A DNA stretch of 64,000 nucleotides, taken from assembly GCA_021323755.1 (NCBI GenBank), contig JAJPKJ010000065.1, positions 186,001 to 250,000 of the forward strand, written 5' to 3'. Shown here one piece after another: positions 35,917 to 45,169 of this stretch. Below the pieces are notes generated by a model. It saw only the letters and a program-made list of their open reading frames with translations, ran no database searches and was not told where the DNA came from. The stretch's first letter is position 1, and the number at the start of each line of letters is the position of its first letter. Position numbers and translations under genes: made by a program. Source of the DNA: Chitinophagales bacterium (GTDB lineage: Bacteria; Bacteroidota; Bacteroidia; Chitinophagales; Chitinophagaceae).

Positions 35917-36951
35917 ATGAGTACGGCCAATACAACATTGCCCGCTTTAACAGCAAAAGATTTTTCTACCGACCAGGAAGTAAGATGGTGTCCCGGTTGT
36001 GGTGATTATTCGATACTCGCACAGGTGCAAAAAATAATGCCGGGTCTTGGCATTCCACGGGAAAATATTGTGATCATTTCGGGCATAGGTTGCAGCAGCC
36101 GGTTTCCCTATTATATGAACACATACGGAATGCATTCTATTCATGGGAGGGCAACGGCAATTGCTTCGGGCTTAAAAGCAACCCGTCCTGAATTAAGCGT
36201 TTGGATCGTTACCGGCGATGGTGACGGGCTGAGCATTGGCGGCAATCATACCATTCATTTATTGCGGAGAAATTTTGATGTAAATGTGATGTTGTTCAAT
36301 AACCAGATCTATGGTTTGACAAAAGGACAATATTCGCCGACTTCCGAAGAAAATAAGGTGACCAAATCAACCCCATTTGGAAGCATAGACCATCCATTCA
36401 ATCCGTTGGCATTGGCGATGGGTGCAGATGCCACTTTCATTGCAAGAACAATGGACCGTGACCCAAAGCATTTGCAGCATTTGTTAATAAGAGCGAATCA
36501 GCATAAGGGTGCATCATTTCTGGAAATATATCAGAACTGTAACATTTTTAATGATGGGGCTTTTGAAATCTTCACTGAAAAATCTACCAAGCCTATTGAA
36601 ACATTATTTTTAGAGCAGGGCAAACCGCTTGTTTTTGGCGCAGCGCAAAACAAAGGAATTAAACTTGATGGCTATAAACCGGTGGTGGTCGATATTCAAA
36701 ATGATGCCGACAAGGAAAGCTTATGGATCCATGATGAAAGGGATTTTTATAAGGCACAAATTCTTGTTCGCATGTTCGATGATCCAAAAAAGGATGATCA
36801 TATGCCAAGACCCTTTGGTGTTTTTTATGAAACGGAGAGACCCTGTTACGAAGAAACCCTCAATCTTCAAATTGAAGATATTATTGCCGGCAAGGGAAAA
36901 GGAGACTTGGATAAGTTGCTTCGCGGAAATGAAACCTGGACCATTCTTTAA
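35917..36951 (+). CDS. korB: 2-oxoacid:ferredoxin oxidoreductase, beta subunit
   Basis: A 344-residue TPP-binding beta subunit. WCPGCGDYSILAQVQK and GIGCSSRFPYYMNTYGMHSIHGRA are diagnostic, and GDGDGLSIGGNH with the following NNQIYGLTKGQ forms the thiamine diphosphate/Mg site. With an alpha subunit it would oxidatively decarboxylate 2-oxoglutarate or a related acid, reducing ferredoxin. In most Bacteroidota korA precedes korB directly. Here the neighbour is an AhpD-like gene and a terminator follows, so the partner must be encoded elsewhere. Confidence 0.93.
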   Translation: MSTANTTLPALTAKDFSTDQEVRWCPGCGDYSILAQVQKIMPGLGIPRENIVIISGIGCSSRFPYYMNTYGMHSIHGRATAIASGLKATRPELSVWIVTGDGDGLSIGGNHTIHLLRRNFDVNVMLFNNQIYGLTKGQYSPTSEENKVTKSTPFGSIDHPFNPLALAMGADATFIARTMDRDPKHLQHLLIRANQHKGASFLEIYQNCNIFNDGAFEIFTEKSTKPIETLFLEQGKPLVFGAAQNKGIKLDGYKPVVVDIQNDADKESLWIHDERDFYKAQILVRMFDDPKKDDHMPRPFGVFYETERPCYEETLNLQIEDIIAGKGKGDLDKLLRGNETWTIL

Positions 36952-36977
36952 TGAACAGAAAATAAAAGTATTAAAAC

Positions 36978-37005
36978 AAAACCCCGCATGCGCGGGGTTT
37001 TTTAT
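36978..37005 (+). terminator. Intrinsic terminator after korB
   Basis: AAAACCCCGC (36978-36987) and GCGGGGTTTT (36992-37001) form a 10-bp stem with loop ATGC followed by TTATTTT. It lies 27 bases after the korB stop and is a textbook intrinsic terminator. Confidence 0.9.
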
Positions 37006-37850
37006 TTTGGTTTTTTCACGGAAACAATTTTTTGAAGTCAGTTAAAAAAAATAGCCAGCGATGGAAATCGCCGGCCTGTGCTTACCTCTGAAACCACAAA
37101 AAGAAAAAATTGAATATTTTTGGCATCGAATCGTTTTAATCCATTCTTTATTTGCATCCTTTCATTCACGCCGCTTATGGCATATACATACCTCAGTTAA
37201 AAATTACTTTTTATCAGTGGGCTTTTAAAAATCAGTATACAAAGGCCTTATCAACGAGGTTATTGGTGAAGGAGGAGAGAGATTTCTGGTTTCGCGTAAA
37301 AAAGGTTTAATAATTTTTTGCATCAACCTCTACCGTTTCAGAATAACCAATGTCAGTTCTTTGTATAAAATCCCACCAACTCAAAAAACTTATTTTAAGT
37401 GGTCGTTCAACAAAACCTGACAGACAAAGCTGCACAGATGTACTTTAAATTTAAAAGGGTAATGCGGATAGAAATTAGTTAACTGCTAAACAGCTAATGT
37501 TATTAACTTTTCCTGGAAATTGGAAGGTTGAGAAAGGAATTTGGACTCTTAAAATGTTACTATCCTGTTGTGGTTTTGAGATATAAGCAGGGTAAAAATA
37601 AAGAGTGTTTCGTTAAAATGCAATATTTTTTAATAAGATTTTGAAAAATATATTTCTGGGAGTAAATATTAAAAAGTCAATATCAAGCGAAACCTTGTGT
37701 CGGCGTGGTTCTAAGCGCTTTTATCAACTTCGGGTCCCGATAAAATCGTATTATTACTATAAATAAATTTGGATTTATTGATTTCTTATTCTTCGTCTTA
37801 AATCCATCGGTTCATTTTGAGGACTGAGGACCTTTTGTGTGATTAATCAA
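37006..37850. other. 845-base gap without recognised genes; scattered hairpins
   Basis: Neither strand holds a convincing frame. Visible structure includes a hairpin at 37054-37075 (GCCAGCGAT, GGAA loop, ATCGCCGGC, one mismatch) and another around 37709-37745 (TTTTATC ... GATAAAA enclosing a TTCG turn). This could be a noncoding RNA region or a decayed gene. I saw no tRNA, RNase P, tmRNA or SRP signature. Confidence 0.55.
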
Positions 37851-38504
37851 TTAGAAGATCTTCATTTGTGCAGGAAGAATATCAAAACTTTTTCGATGAT
37901 ATTTACATAGGCCAAACTCTTCTATTGCCTTGCGGTGTTCCGGCGTACCATAGCCTTTATTTTTTTGCCAATGATAATGCGGAAATTCTTCATGCAAACG
38001 GCACATAAATTCGTCGCGGTATGTTTTTGCCAAAATACTGGCCGCGGCAATGGAAGCATAGATCCCATCGCCTTTGATAATACATTGATGAGGTGTTCTT
38101 TTATAAGCCGTAAAATGATTCCCGTCAATCAATAATAGTTCGGGTCTGTTTTTTAATTTATCAAGGGCAAGATGCATCGCTTTAAAGGAAGCGCGCAAAA
38201 TATTGATATGGTCAATTTCCTCCTCACTTACAAATGCAACGGCATATTCAATGGCATTTGCTTCAATAAAAATCCGGAGTTCATTTCGTGTATCTGCAGG
38301 AACTTGTTTTGAATCATTTAATAATGGATGAAAAAAATCTTTTGGCAATATAACTGCAGCTGCAAAGACGGGGCCGGCAAAGCATCCACGGCCCGCTTCA
38401 TCGCAGCCGGCTTCCACCAGAATATGTTGACGTCTCGATTTTAGCAATCTCGTTTTTTGCAAAAATAAATTAACCCTTGGTTTATTGAGCAAAGATTTAT
38501 TCAC
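37851..38504 (-). CDS. rnhB: Ribonuclease HII
   Basis: A 217-residue RNase H-fold enzyme removing RNA from RNA-DNA hybrids and misincorporated ribonucleotides. The motif CDEAGRGC places the metal-binding pair at D35 and E36, with further acidic ligands at LLIDGNHF and the [17 protein letters not shown] helix. The C-terminal [14 protein letters not shown] box is diagnostic. The first 28 residues are a basic extension before the fold. It diverges from the YeeE/YedE genes across 44 bases. Confidence 0.95.
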   Translation of the reverse strand: MNKSLLNKPRVNLFLQKTRLLKSRRQHILVEAGCDEAGRGCFAGPVFAAAVILPKDFFHPLLNDSKQVPADTRNELRIFIEANAIEYAVAFVSEEEIDHINILRASFKAMHLALDKLKNRPELLLIDGNHFTAYKRTPHQCIIKGDGIYASIAAASILAKTYRDEFMCRLHEEFPHYHWQKNKGYGTPEHRKAIEEFGLCKYHRKSFDILPAQMKIF

Positions 38505-38548
38505 TTCTTACTATCAAATTTCTTTAATTTCAATTTTCAACAAAGTCT

Positions 38549-39118
38549 ATGAATTTAATAGAGTATGTAAAACAACCCTGGCCCTGGTATGTAGCCGGTC
38601 CCTTAATTGGAATCATGGTTCCCCTATTATTGATAGCGGGTAATAAACGATTGGGTGTTTCTTCCTCGCTGCGTCATATTTGTGCGGCCTGTTTTCCCGC
38701 AAATATTTCATTTTTTAAATATGATTGGAAAAAAGAAACATGGAATCTTTTTTTTGTAGCCGGAATTTTAGCCGGCGGATTTTTGTCCATTACATTTTTA
38801 AAAGATCCGCAGCCCCTCCATTTGAATGCAGATCTGGTGAAGGATCTTAAACATTACGGGGTTCAAAATTATTCATCATTGATGCCTACCGATCTATTTA
38901 GCTGGCAAACATTGTTTACCGTGAAAGGATTGGTTCTAACCGTTGGAGGTGGTTTCTTGGTGGGTTTCGGAACACGCTACGCCGGCGGATGTACGTCCGG
39001 GCACGCGATCATGGGTTTATCAACCCTGCAATGGCCTTCTTTAATTGCCACCGTTTGTTTTATGATTGGTGGATTGATCATGTCGAATCTCATTTTACCC
39101 TTTATCTTACAATTATAG
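38549..39118 (+). CDS. YeeE/YedE-family sulfur-compound transporter half
   Basis: A 189-residue inner-membrane protein with about four to five spans. The signature [20 protein letters not shown] (Cys-containing loop) is the conserved part of the YeeE/YedE family, whose characterised members carry thiosulfate. Full-length homologues are about twice this size. Here two half-length genes are adjacent, 3 bases apart, and should work together as the Bacteroidota split form. Confidence 0.88.
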   Translation: MNLIEYVKQPWPWYVAGPLIGIMVPLLLIAGNKRLGVSSSLRHICAACFPANISFFKYDWKKETWNLFFVAGILAGGFLSITFLKDPQPLHLNADLVKDLKHYGVQNYSSLMPTDLFSWQTLFTVKGLVLTVGGGFLVGFGTRYAGGCTSGHAIMGLSTLQWPSLIATVCFMIGGLIMSNLILPFILQL

Positions 39119-39121
39119 TTT

Positions 39122-39640
39122 ATGACCACGGCAACAAAAAAATATGTTGAAATAGAAACCAATTCCGACTTCGAGGTTCGCTCTTTGGATACCATGTGCA
39201 TCAATGAATCCGGGTTAAGACATTCACCCTACCATAACATCAAGTATCTTTTTGCCGGAATATTTTTTGGAATTGTTTTGGTAAAAGCAGAAGTCATTTC
39301 CTGGTTTCGCATCCAGGAAATGTTCAGGTTACAAAGCTTTCACCTGTATGGTATCATCGGATCAGCTGTTATTGTTGGAATAATTTCTGTCTGGTCAATA
39401 AAGAAATTAAACATAAAAACGGTTTATGGAGAACCCATTATTTTTCATAAAAGAAAATTCAACAAAGGGCAGATTTTTGGTGGTATTTTATTTGGATTGG
39501 GCTGGGCTATTACCGGGGCATGCCCGGGGCCTTTATTTGCACAAATCGGCGCAGGTTTTTCTGTGGTGGTCATCACTTTATTAAGTGCTATTGCAGGAAC
39601 CTGGGTTTATGGATTAATAAGAGAAAAATTACCTCATTAA
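39122..39640 (+). CDS. YeeE/YedE-family sulfur-compound transporter, second half (DUF6691-type)
   Basis: A 172-residue inner-membrane protein with about four spans. The signature is GLGWAITGACPGPLFAQIG, the second Cys-bearing repeat of YeeE/YedE. The soluble N-terminus (about 40 residues) is charged. It starts 3 bases after its partner, so translation is likely coupled. Transport of thiosulfate or another sulfane-sulfur compound is inferred from the family and from the neighbouring DsrE-like and cytochrome genes. Confidence 0.85.
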   Translation: MTTATKKYVEIETNSDFEVRSLDTMCINESGLRHSPYHNIKYLFAGIFFGIVLVKAEVISWFRIQEMFRLQSFHLYGIIGSAVIVGIISVWSIKKLNIKTVYGEPIIFHKRKFNKGQIFGGILFGLGWAITGACPGPLFAQIGAGFSVVVITLLSAIAGTWVYGLIREKLPH

Positions 39641-39848
39641 TCAATTTTATTAATCGAATTTCCCTAACTTTTCGTTGTTAAGCTATTTTGGCAGGCACAA
39701 ATGTGTTTTGGGTTTTGGGTTTCGTATTTCTTCATGCAATGAGGTCATTACCTTTATTCCGCACTTTCTGAAATTGATAATCATTACTGGCTTCCCTCAT
39801 TTTAAATTTTTTGGTATTTACAATTCATTTCTAACTAAAACACCTTTT

Positions 39849-40571
39849 ATGGATTACAAAGATTTTCCGCAAACTACGCAACGTCGTGAGTTTATCGGGA
39901 CTGTGGCCGGAAGTGCTGCAGCTTTAAGTCTCGGTGCATTATTCGCCCCTTTCAGTGCAAGCGCTGAAAAAAACTTTAAACAACAGGCAGATGATGCCGA
40001 TGCCTGGTTTGCAAAAATAAAAGGCAAGCATCGTATTGTATTTGATTGTACTGAACCAAACGGAATTTTCCCTTTCGCCTGGCCAAAGATCTTCCTAATG
40101 ACCAATGCAGCAACCGGCAGTCCTGAAAAAGATTGCAATGCCGTTGTTATTTTACGGCATAATGCCATTTGTTATGGAATGCAGGATAAACTCTGGGCAA
40201 AATACAAATTCTCAGAAATGTTTAAAGTGCCCAATTTAGGTCCGGCCTATCAGGCTGCTGATGCCGGAACGGCGATCACGACGCGTAATCCGTTTTGGGA
40301 TACAAAGCCGGGGGATTTCGTAATGCCTGTCTTTGGTCCTGTTCCCATTGGTTACAAAGATCTGCAGGCAAGTGGTGTCATGTTTTGTATTTGCGATGCA
40401 GCATTGACTGTTTATTCAGGCATTGTGGCTATGGAAACAAAGACAAATGCAGAAGATGTAAAAAAAGAATGGATCGATGGATTACTTCCCGGTGTACAGG
40501 TGGTGCCTTCCGGCGTGTGGGCTGTCGGACGCGCACAGGAACATCAATGTGCATATTGCTTTGCAGGATAG
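39849..40571 (+). CDS. Tat-exported DsrE-like protein
   Basis: A 240-residue protein with a twin-arginine signal (QRREFIGTVAGSAAALSLG, R12-R13) followed by a DsrE-type fold. VVILRHNAICYGM, QASGVMFCICDAAL and the C-terminal LPGVQVVPSGVWAVGRAQE are the family landmarks, with several Cys in the second half (CIC, CAYC). DsrE-like proteins carry or transfer persulfide sulfur. ATG 39849 places the Tat motif correctly; the longer open frame from 39675 has no supporting sequence. A strong terminator follows. Confidence 0.82.
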   Translation: MDYKDFPQTTQRREFIGTVAGSAAALSLGALFAPFSASAEKNFKQQADDADAWFAKIKGKHRIVFDCTEPNGIFPFAWPKIFLMTNAATGSPEKDCNAVVILRHNAICYGMQDKLWAKYKFSEMFKVPNLGPAYQAADAGTAITTRNPFWDTKPGDFVMPVFGPVPIGYKDLQASGVMFCICDAALTVYSGIVAMETKTNAEDVKKEWIDGLLPGVQVVPSGVWAVGRAQEHQCAYCFAG

Positions 40572-40587
40572 ATATTATTAAGAATAT

Positions 40588-40630
40588 AACAGGCAGGTAT
40601 ATACGTTTTTATCCTGCCTGTTTTTGTTTG
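40588..40630 (+). terminator. Intrinsic terminator after the DsrE-like gene
   Basis: AACAGGCAGG (40588-40597) pairs with CCTGCCTGTT (40613-40622), 15-base loop, followed by TTTGTTTG. It separates the YeeE-YeeE-DsrE unit from the cytochrome gene. Confidence 0.85.
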
Positions 40631-40668
40631 GGGGAATAAAATTTTGCGAACAAGAAATCGCATGCTAC

Positions 40669-41667
40669 ATGTCGCGTAAAACTTTTCTCATCACCATTGT
40701 GATACTGGCAATTATTCTGGCGCTTGCAGAAATAATCATTCCTCATTTCAAACCAAACAATAAAAAAAATCAAGGGCTTACCCTTGCGATCACCGACAGT
40801 ATTTGGATGGCTCCCGATACAAATCAAATCCCTCATTCTGCAGAAGGTGAATTAATAAGATATGGAAGAATGCTCATCGCAAACACGTCTTATTTTTTGG
40901 GGCCAAATGGAAAAGTCGCTCATCTATCAAACGGAATGAACTGCCAGAACTGCCATTTGGACGCAGGCACAAAACCATGGGGAAATAATTATGGCGGCGT
41001 TTTTTCAACCTATCCTAAATTTCGGGAGCGAAGGGGCGCCAACGAAAACATTTACCAGCGCGTTAACGATTGCTTTCAGCGAAGTCTTAATGGTGTTGAA
41101 TTGGATAGCAACAGCAGAGAAATGCAGGCAATTCTTGCTTACATCAAATGGATGGGAAAAGATGTTGCAAGAAATAAGAAACCAAAAGGCGCCGGCATAA
41201 AACAGCTGGCATTTTTAGATAGAGCAGCCGATACAGCAAACGGAAAAAATGTTTATGCACAAAAATGCACCAAGTGCCATGGAGCAAATGGAGAAGGAAT
41301 ATTGAAGCCGGATTCATTTTCATATTTGTATCCTCCGCTCTGGGGGGAAAATAGTTATAACACCGGTGCCGGCTTATATCGCTTATCCAGATTTGCAGGT
41401 TATGTAAAAGATAATATGCCCTTTGGTTCAACCTACAAAAGCACACAACTTACGGACGAAGAGGCCTGGGATGTCGCAGCGTATGTAAACGCTCAGCCGC
41501 GCCCACAAAGAAATTTCAAGCAGGACTGGCCAAATATTTCTTTAAAACCTGTGGATCATCCTTTCGGACCTTTTGCCGATAATTTTTCAGAGCAACAGCA
41601 TAAATATGGTCCTTTCGGACCAATACAAAAGGCAAAAGAAAATCTGGCTAAGAAGAAATCTTCCTGA
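40669..41667 (+). CDS. tsdA: Dihaem cytochrome c, TsdA-like (thiosulfate dehydrogenase / tetrathionate reductase family)
   Basis: A 332-residue membrane-anchored dihaem cytochrome. An N-terminal anchor (TFLITIVILAIILALAEIII) precedes two haem motifs, CQNCH at 92-96 and CTKCH at 200-204. C135 in YQRVNDCFQRSLNG lies where TsdA enzymes place the unusual Cys haem ligand, and the surrounding YPKFRERRG is also typical. The family oxidises thiosulfate to tetrathionate or the reverse. ATG 40669 is chosen over an upstream TTG. Close to sulfur-transport genes but behind its own terminator. The direction of the reaction cannot be told. Confidence 0.8.
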   Translation: MSRKTFLITIVILAIILALAEIIIPHFKPNNKKNQGLTLAITDSIWMAPDTNQIPHSAEGELIRYGRMLIANTSYFLGPNGKVAHLSNGMNCQNCHLDAGTKPWGNNYGGVFSTYPKFRERRGANENIYQRVNDCFQRSLNGVELDSNSREMQAILAYIKWMGKDVARNKKPKGAGIKQLAFLDRAADTANGKNVYAQKCTKCHGANGEGILKPDSFSYLYPPLWGENSYNTGAGLYRLSRFAGYVKDNMPFGSTYKSTQLTDEEAWDVAAYVNAQPRPQRNFKQDWPNISLKPVDHPFGPFADNFSEQQHKYGPFGPIQKAKENLAKKKSS

Positions 41668-41711
41668 TATCAATATTTACTGCTTGTTTCCAAATTCTTC
41701 TCCTGCTGCAT

Positions 41712-41719
41712 TAACTTTG
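41712..41719 (+). promoter_or_regulatory. Promoter -7 box upstream of ctaA
   Basis: TAACTTTG matches TAnnTTTG and ends 7 bases before the ATG at 41727, implying a leader of only a few bases or a leaderless mRNA. A TTG lies at 41684-41686 with a 25-base gap, longer than usual, so support is partial. Confidence 0.4.
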
Positions 41720-41726
41720 CGCCGCA

Positions 41727-42785
41727 ATGAACAGATCATTATCAAATCCTTCCAAGCCGGTTGCGAACTGGGTTTTGATTGGGGTTGTCATGTTATTGGT
41801 ACAAATCCTTTTAGGCGGCATCACAAGGCTCACGGGTTCGGGGTTATCCATTACCGAATGGAATGTGGTCACCGGCGCTCTTCCCCCCTTAAGTCAAGAG
41901 CAATGGTTAACCGAATTTGATAAATACAAACACACGCCACAATTCATTTTACTTCATTCCGATTTCACGCTGCATGATTTTAAATTCATTTTCTTCTGGG
42001 AATGGTTTCATCGGTTTTGGGCGCGACTGGTTGGCGTTGTCTTCATCATTGGCTTTGTCTATCTGTTATGGAAGAAAGAATTAAAACAATCCATGATCAA
42101 ACCATTACTGATCTTATTTTTACTAGGCGCTCTACAAGGCGCTGTTGGTTGGATAATGGTCAAAAGCGGATTAACGGGCGACGCCATTTATGTTCAGCCG
42201 ACAAAACTTGCCCTGCATTTTATTTTTGCCTTGGGGCTGATCTGTTATGCTTTTTGGTTTGCCCTGCAGTTATTCATTCCCGGATCAGCAATCATAAAAA
42301 GAGCATCGCTTCAAAAGTGGACGGTGACCATTCTCATTGTTTTGTTTTTCCAATTGATATTCGGGGCATTGATGGCTGGTCACAAAGCTGCTGCCGCTGC
42401 CTCCACCTGGCCAACGATCAACGGGGACTGGCTTCCAGTTTCATTATTCAGGGAATCGCCCCTGTTAATAAATTTTATCGAAAATAAGATCACCATTCAT
42501 TTTATTCATCGTTTGTTGGCATATCTTCTTTTCCTGTTGACAATCGGCTGGACCATAAAAGCAACTAAGAATTCTTCTGATTCAAATTATTTTACCCGGA
42601 GTAAATGGTTTCCATTAATGTTGATTTCCACCCAGCTTATTTTGGGAATATTGACAGTGATAAACAGTCCATTGATCCTTGCAAACCATTGGGGGTTTTT
42701 TGAATGGATGGCACAATTGCACCAACTTGTTGCCCTATTGTTCTTACTGACGATGATCTATATGCGTTATTTGGTCAGAAATTAG
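41727..42785 (+). CDS. ctaA: Heme A synthase (CtaA/Cox15)
   Basis: A 352-residue inner-membrane protein with eight predicted spans. The N-terminal signature GGITRLTGSGLSITEWNVVTG is diagnostic for Cox15/CtaA. The conserved His residues in FIFFWEWFHRFWARLVG, KLALHFIFALG, IHFIHRLLAYLLF and WMAQLHQLVALLF are the haem ligands of the two four-helix halves. It converts haem O to haem A for cytochrome oxidase. It is preceded by its own promoter-like box and is not adjacent to other oxidase genes. Confidence 0.95.
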   Translation: MNRSLSNPSKPVANWVLIGVVMLLVQILLGGITRLTGSGLSITEWNVVTGALPPLSQEQWLTEFDKYKHTPQFILLHSDFTLHDFKFIFFWEWFHRFWARLVGVVFIIGFVYLLWKKELKQSMIKPLLILFLLGALQGAVGWIMVKSGLTGDAIYVQPTKLALHFIFALGLICYAFWFALQLFIPGSAIIKRASLQKWTVTILIVLFFQLIFGALMAGHKAAAAASTWPTINGDWLPVSLFRESPLLINFIENKITIHFIHRLLAYLLFLLTIGWTIKATKNSSDSNYFTRSKWFPLMLISTQLILGILTVINSPLILANHWGFFEWMAQLHQLVALLFLLTMIYMRYLVRN

Positions 42786-42932
42786 AACCTACACGCGAAA
42801 ATTATTTACTCCATCACTTACTTTTTTGAGCCTGCAGGCGTTTAATCTTCAGTACAGTTGGCGGAACAGTGCGCATAGCGATTCGTTCACAAATTCTAAA
42901 TTGTTATTTTCGTATAGTATTTCTGGAACCGT

Positions 42933-45158
42933 ATGATGCAATATTTAAAAGCAATATATTTTTCGTTTCCCATACAACTGGTAGTTCTGCACATAAAAAA
43001 ATTCCAGGTATTATTATTTTTCTGGTACATTTTATTCAGCACCATTAATGGAGGCTTCATGCAATCATTCGGGGCTTATGCATTATTTCTTGCTCCCGAA
43101 TACCTGGGCAAAGTCAACAGCATCAGCACGGCCGTTGTGGGTGCAGCAACGGGCATTTTTATTATGAGCTGGAATATCACCACCTTTATTCTATTTAGCC
43201 GGCATTTTCGTTTTTTAGCAACGACCACAAAACCTTTTTTAAAATATTGCATCAATAATTCTATTCTCCCGCTGATCTTTTTGATTTTTTATTTTGTCCG
43301 TGCTGTACAGTTTGATGTAAAAAAAGAATTGCTCACCGGGATTGAATTCTTTTTTTTAACGCTCGGCTTTTTGATTGGCCTAACCATAATAATAACCGTA
43401 TCATTATTATATTTTTTTAGGGCGGACAAAACGATAATCCGCCAAATTACTCCGGTAATGAGTAATGCAAAATTATTTACATCACAATTTGGCTTTGACA
43501 AACCGAAACTAAATGAAAGTAGGCTTATTAAAGTACAATGGTATTTGAATTCCCCTTTTTCCGTTAAAAAAGCCAGGGATGTTTCACATTATAGCAGGGA
43601 TTTTATTGAGAACATTTTCGGTCGTCATCATTTCTCTGCCATACTTTCCATTTTCGTTGCTTTTATTTTTTTGATCATTGTTGGGTTTTTTATGGATAAC
43701 CCTTTATTTCAATTGCCGGCAGCCGCAAGCATTTTGATTTTCTTCACCATCCTCATTTCCTTATCCGGCGCGTTTTCCTATTTTCTGCAAAGCTGGAGCA
43801 TTCCTTTTGTGCTGGCTCTTTTTTTAGTGTTGAATCTATTGTATCAATACAATGTAATTGATCCAAGCAATAAAGCATACGGATTGAATTATACAAATCG
43901 AAATGACCGTCCTGATTATGACCGTGAAGGTTTATTACGGATATGTACACCTGAAAAAGTGGAAAGAGACAAAAAGAACATGTTGGGGATTTTAGAGAAT
44001 TGGAAAAGAAAGCAAAAGGAAGAAAAGCCCGTATTGTATATTATCAATACCAGTGGCGGTGGAAACAGAAGCGCAACATTCACCATGAATGTCTTGCAAT
44101 ATCTTGATAGCATCAGTGATCACCAGCTGATGAAAAAGACCTTTCTGATTACCGGGGCATCGGGCGGCATGATTGGTGCTGCTTATTTCAGAGAACTCAC
44201 CAGATTAAAAGCAAATAGCGATCCTGGCATCAATTTACAAAGCCAGCGTTATACCAATGATATCGCGCGCGACCTGCTCAATCCCCTGTTTTCCTCTTTT
44301 GTTGCACGTGATCTTGCTTCGCCTGCACAAAAGTTCAGCGTAGGGCAATATGAATACATCAAAGATCGTGGTTACGCATTCGAACAAAAATTAGCAGCGA
44401 ATACACATGGATTGCTTGATAAACAATTAAAAGATATTGCCGCTGACGAAAAAACAGCGAAGGTTCCGCTCATGTTTTTTAATTCGGTGATTACCCGAGA
44501 TAGCCGCTCGATGGTCATTAGCACACAACCCATCAGTTTTCTGATGCGTCCTGAATACGACAGCACAAGATTTCCTGAAATGGATCCTGATGCAATTGAT
44601 TTTGGTGCATTTTTTTCAAAACAAAATCCAATGAATCTTCGCTTGCTTACCGCCTTACGGATGAACGCAACATTTCCATATGTATTGCCGAATGTGTGGC
44701 TGCCAACCACCCCTGTTATTGATGTGATGGATGCCGGCTTCAGAGATAATTTTGGAGAGCAAACAGCGGTTCGTTTTCTAAATACGTTCAAAGACTGGCT
44801 GAAAGAAAACACGAGCGCGGTGATCATCATTCAGATCAGCGATCGCAAATCCGGTGGCTGGGAAAGTCCTTATGAATCGAACGATATCACGGAAATCATT
44901 ACAAAGCCATTATTGTTGCTGCAACACAACTGGTATAAAATGCAGGAATATAATCAAAATGATTTATTGAGTTTATCACAGAACATCATGAGCAAAAATT
45001 TTTATAAACTCAGCTTTCAATATGTCCCTAAGAATGAAAATCAGGGAGCAACCTTAAATTTTCATTTGACCAAGCAGGAAAAAATTGATATTGCCAATGC
45101 CTTATTCAATAACGATAATCAATACAGTTTTCAGCGGTTTAAAGAATTGTCGAAATAA
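42933..45158 (+). CDS. Membrane-anchored patatin-like phospholipase
   Basis: A 741-residue protein with two parts. Residues 1-310 contain about seven hydrophobic segments. The second part, from about 365, is a patatin-type alpha/beta domain: oxyanion hole SGGGNRS (about 373-379), nucleophile Ser in TGASGGMIGAAYF (about 405) and the catalytic Asp in DAGFRDNFGE (about 600). Patatins are Ser-Asp acyl hydrolases acting on phospholipids. The many-span N-terminal part is unusual for the family and would place the catalytic domain on one face of the inner membrane. It converges with the diacylglycerol-kinase gene. Confidence 0.82.
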   Translation: MMQYLKAIYFSFPIQLVVLHIKKFQVLLFFWYILFSTINGGFMQSFGAYALFLAPEYLGKVNSISTAVVGAATGIFIMSWNITTFILFSRHFRFLATTTKPFLKYCINNSILPLIFLIFYFVRAVQFDVKKELLTGIEFFFLTLGFLIGLTIIITVSLLYFFRADKTIIRQITPVMSNAKLFTSQFGFDKPKLNESRLIKVQWYLNSPFSVKKARDVSHYSRDFIENIFGRHHFSAILSIFVAFIFLIIVGFFMDNPLFQLPAAASILIFFTILISLSGAFSYFLQSWSIPFVLALFLVLNLLYQYNVIDPSNKAYGLNYTNRNDRPDYDREGLLRICTPEKVERDKKNMLGILENWKRKQKEEKPVLYIINTSGGGNRSATFTMNVLQYLDSISDHQLMKKTFLITGASGGMIGAAYFRELTRLKANSDPGINLQSQRYTNDIARDLLNPLFSSFVARDLASPAQKFSVGQYEYIKDRGYAFEQKLAANTHGLLDKQLKDIAADEKTAKVPLMFFNSVITRDSRSMVISTQPISFLMRPEYDSTRFPEMDPDAIDFGAFFSKQNPMNLRLLTALRMNATFPYVLPNVWLPTTPVIDVMDAGFRDNFGEQTAVRFLNTFKDWLKENTSAVIIIQISDRKSGGWESPYESNDITEIITKPLLLLQHNWYKMQEYNQNDLLSLSQNIMSKNFYKLSFQYVPKNENQGATLNFHLTKQEKIDIANALFNNDNQYSFQRFKELSK

Positions 45159-45169
45159 GCCGAAAAAAA

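Noticed and set aside
36629-37045. 138-codon frame over the 3' end of korB
   Set aside because: Shifted frame inside korB that also runs through the terminator hairpin.
39675-39848. 58-codon extension of the DsrE-like gene
   Set aside because: It begins at TTG and would bury the twin-arginine signal in the middle of the protein.
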